The position numbers and the translations under genes are program-made. Below the pieces are notes generated by a model. It was not told the origin of the DNA, made no database searches, and saw only the letters and a program-made list of their open reading frames with translations. From positions 8,441 through 14,112 of the forward strand of contig NHFS02000019.1 of assembly GCA_002171315.2 (NCBI GenBank): a stretch of DNA of 5,672 bases, in the 5' to 3' direction. Each line of letters starts with the position of its first letter. The first letter of the stretch is position 1. This DNA is from Euryarchaeota archaeon TMED117. Lineage in GTDB: Archaea; Thermoplasmatota; Poseidoniia; Poseidoniales; Poseidoniaceae. Below, one piece after another: positions 5,448 to 5,672 of this stretch.

Positions 5448-5672
5448 CTATGCGCCAATGATAGAACCCTTGTGGATTTTCATAAATGCAACAAGCGGTG
5501 AAAGTAATCTACCGCATGTTTTTCCATGCTCCGATAGACGATATGTGACCCGAATTGGTGGCCCTTCATTCACACTGCGGACAACGAGATCTTTTTCGAC
5601 CAGATAACGAAGTTTGTCAGAAAGTGTTCGAGAAGAGATACCTTTCAGAAGATGCTTCATCTCATTGAATCG
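5448..5672 (-). CDS. HxlR-family winged-helix regulator, 5' end outside window
   Basis: The C-terminal 74 residues of an HxlR-type transcription regulator are visible; the frame stays open to the window edge, so the real start lies beyond it. The Met at 5660 is internal: the preceding codons give RFNE, and RFNEMKHLLKGISSRTLSDK is the family's core block of helix plus recognition helix. It continues with the helix LRYLVEKDLVVRSV, the wing EGPPIRVTYRLSEHG, and a C-terminal dimerisation helix. HxlR proteins are small cytoplasmic dimers of about 100-120 residues that often sense redox or electrophile stress through an N-terminal cysteine; that part is not in view. The gene is first of three regulator genes in a row on this strand and ends 47 bp before the next one, which has its own TATA-like box. 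Confidence 0.9.
   Translation of the reverse strand, partial: RFNEMKHLLKGISSRTLSDKLRYLVEKDLVVRSVNEGPPIRVTYRLSEHGKTCGRLLSPLVAFMKIHKGSIIGA

Noticed and set aside
5448..5660. Complete 70-residue regulator starting at 5660
   Set aside because: The codons before that Met encode RFNE, the conserved lead-in to the HxlR core, so the gene continues past the window edge.

Overview
The window most likely comes from an archaeon. The best evidence is a complete ribosomal protein uS2 (positions 1912-2520) whose conserved blocks are archaeal in type. Several genes also have a TATA-like box centred about 26-28 bp before the start codon, the spacing expected for leaderless archaeal messages. Moderate GC, a predicted lipoprotein and a run of winged-helix regulators would suit a marine Thermoplasmatota (Marine Group II / Poseidoniales-like) genome. 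That placement is inference; the archaeal call is firm.

Layout, left to right. (1) A plus-strand gene for a predicted secreted lipoprotein (79-624) meets, tail to tail, a minus-strand gene (614-1789) for a Cas4/Dna2-like PD-(D/E)XK nuclease. The nuclease keeps all four cluster cysteines and the catalytic motifs, but has about 150 residues with four predicted membrane helices between its first and second nuclease motifs. No cas1, cas2 or CRISPR repeats are nearby. (2) A 122-bp divergent promoter region (1790-1911) separates the nuclease from uS2. It carries two copies of TGCGAAG, each just upstream of one TATA-like box. (3) uS2 overlaps tail to tail with a minus-strand tRNA-dihydrouridine synthase gene (2509-3552). 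(4) The rest of the minus strand is a regulator block, transcribed right to left: the C-terminal part of an HxlR-family regulator cut by the window edge (5448-5672), a small protein with a hydrophobic Ala/Gly-rich N-terminus and two winged helices (4738-5400), and a 372-residue winged-helix protein (3549-4667) whose stop codon overlaps the dus start in an ATGA junction.

How the genes fit together. The 372-residue regulator and dus are almost certainly co-translated, which puts a DNA-binding protein and a tRNA-modifying enzyme in one expression unit. uS2 is also part of the translation machinery but is on the opposite strand with its own promoter. The nuclease and the lipoprotein have no evident functional tie to these genes. 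The most unusual item is the membrane-embedded Cas4-like nuclease. No rRNA, tRNA, CRISPR array, insertion sequence or integrase was seen. Apart from 1790-1911 the only gaps are 1-78, 4668-4737 and 5401-5447, all short.
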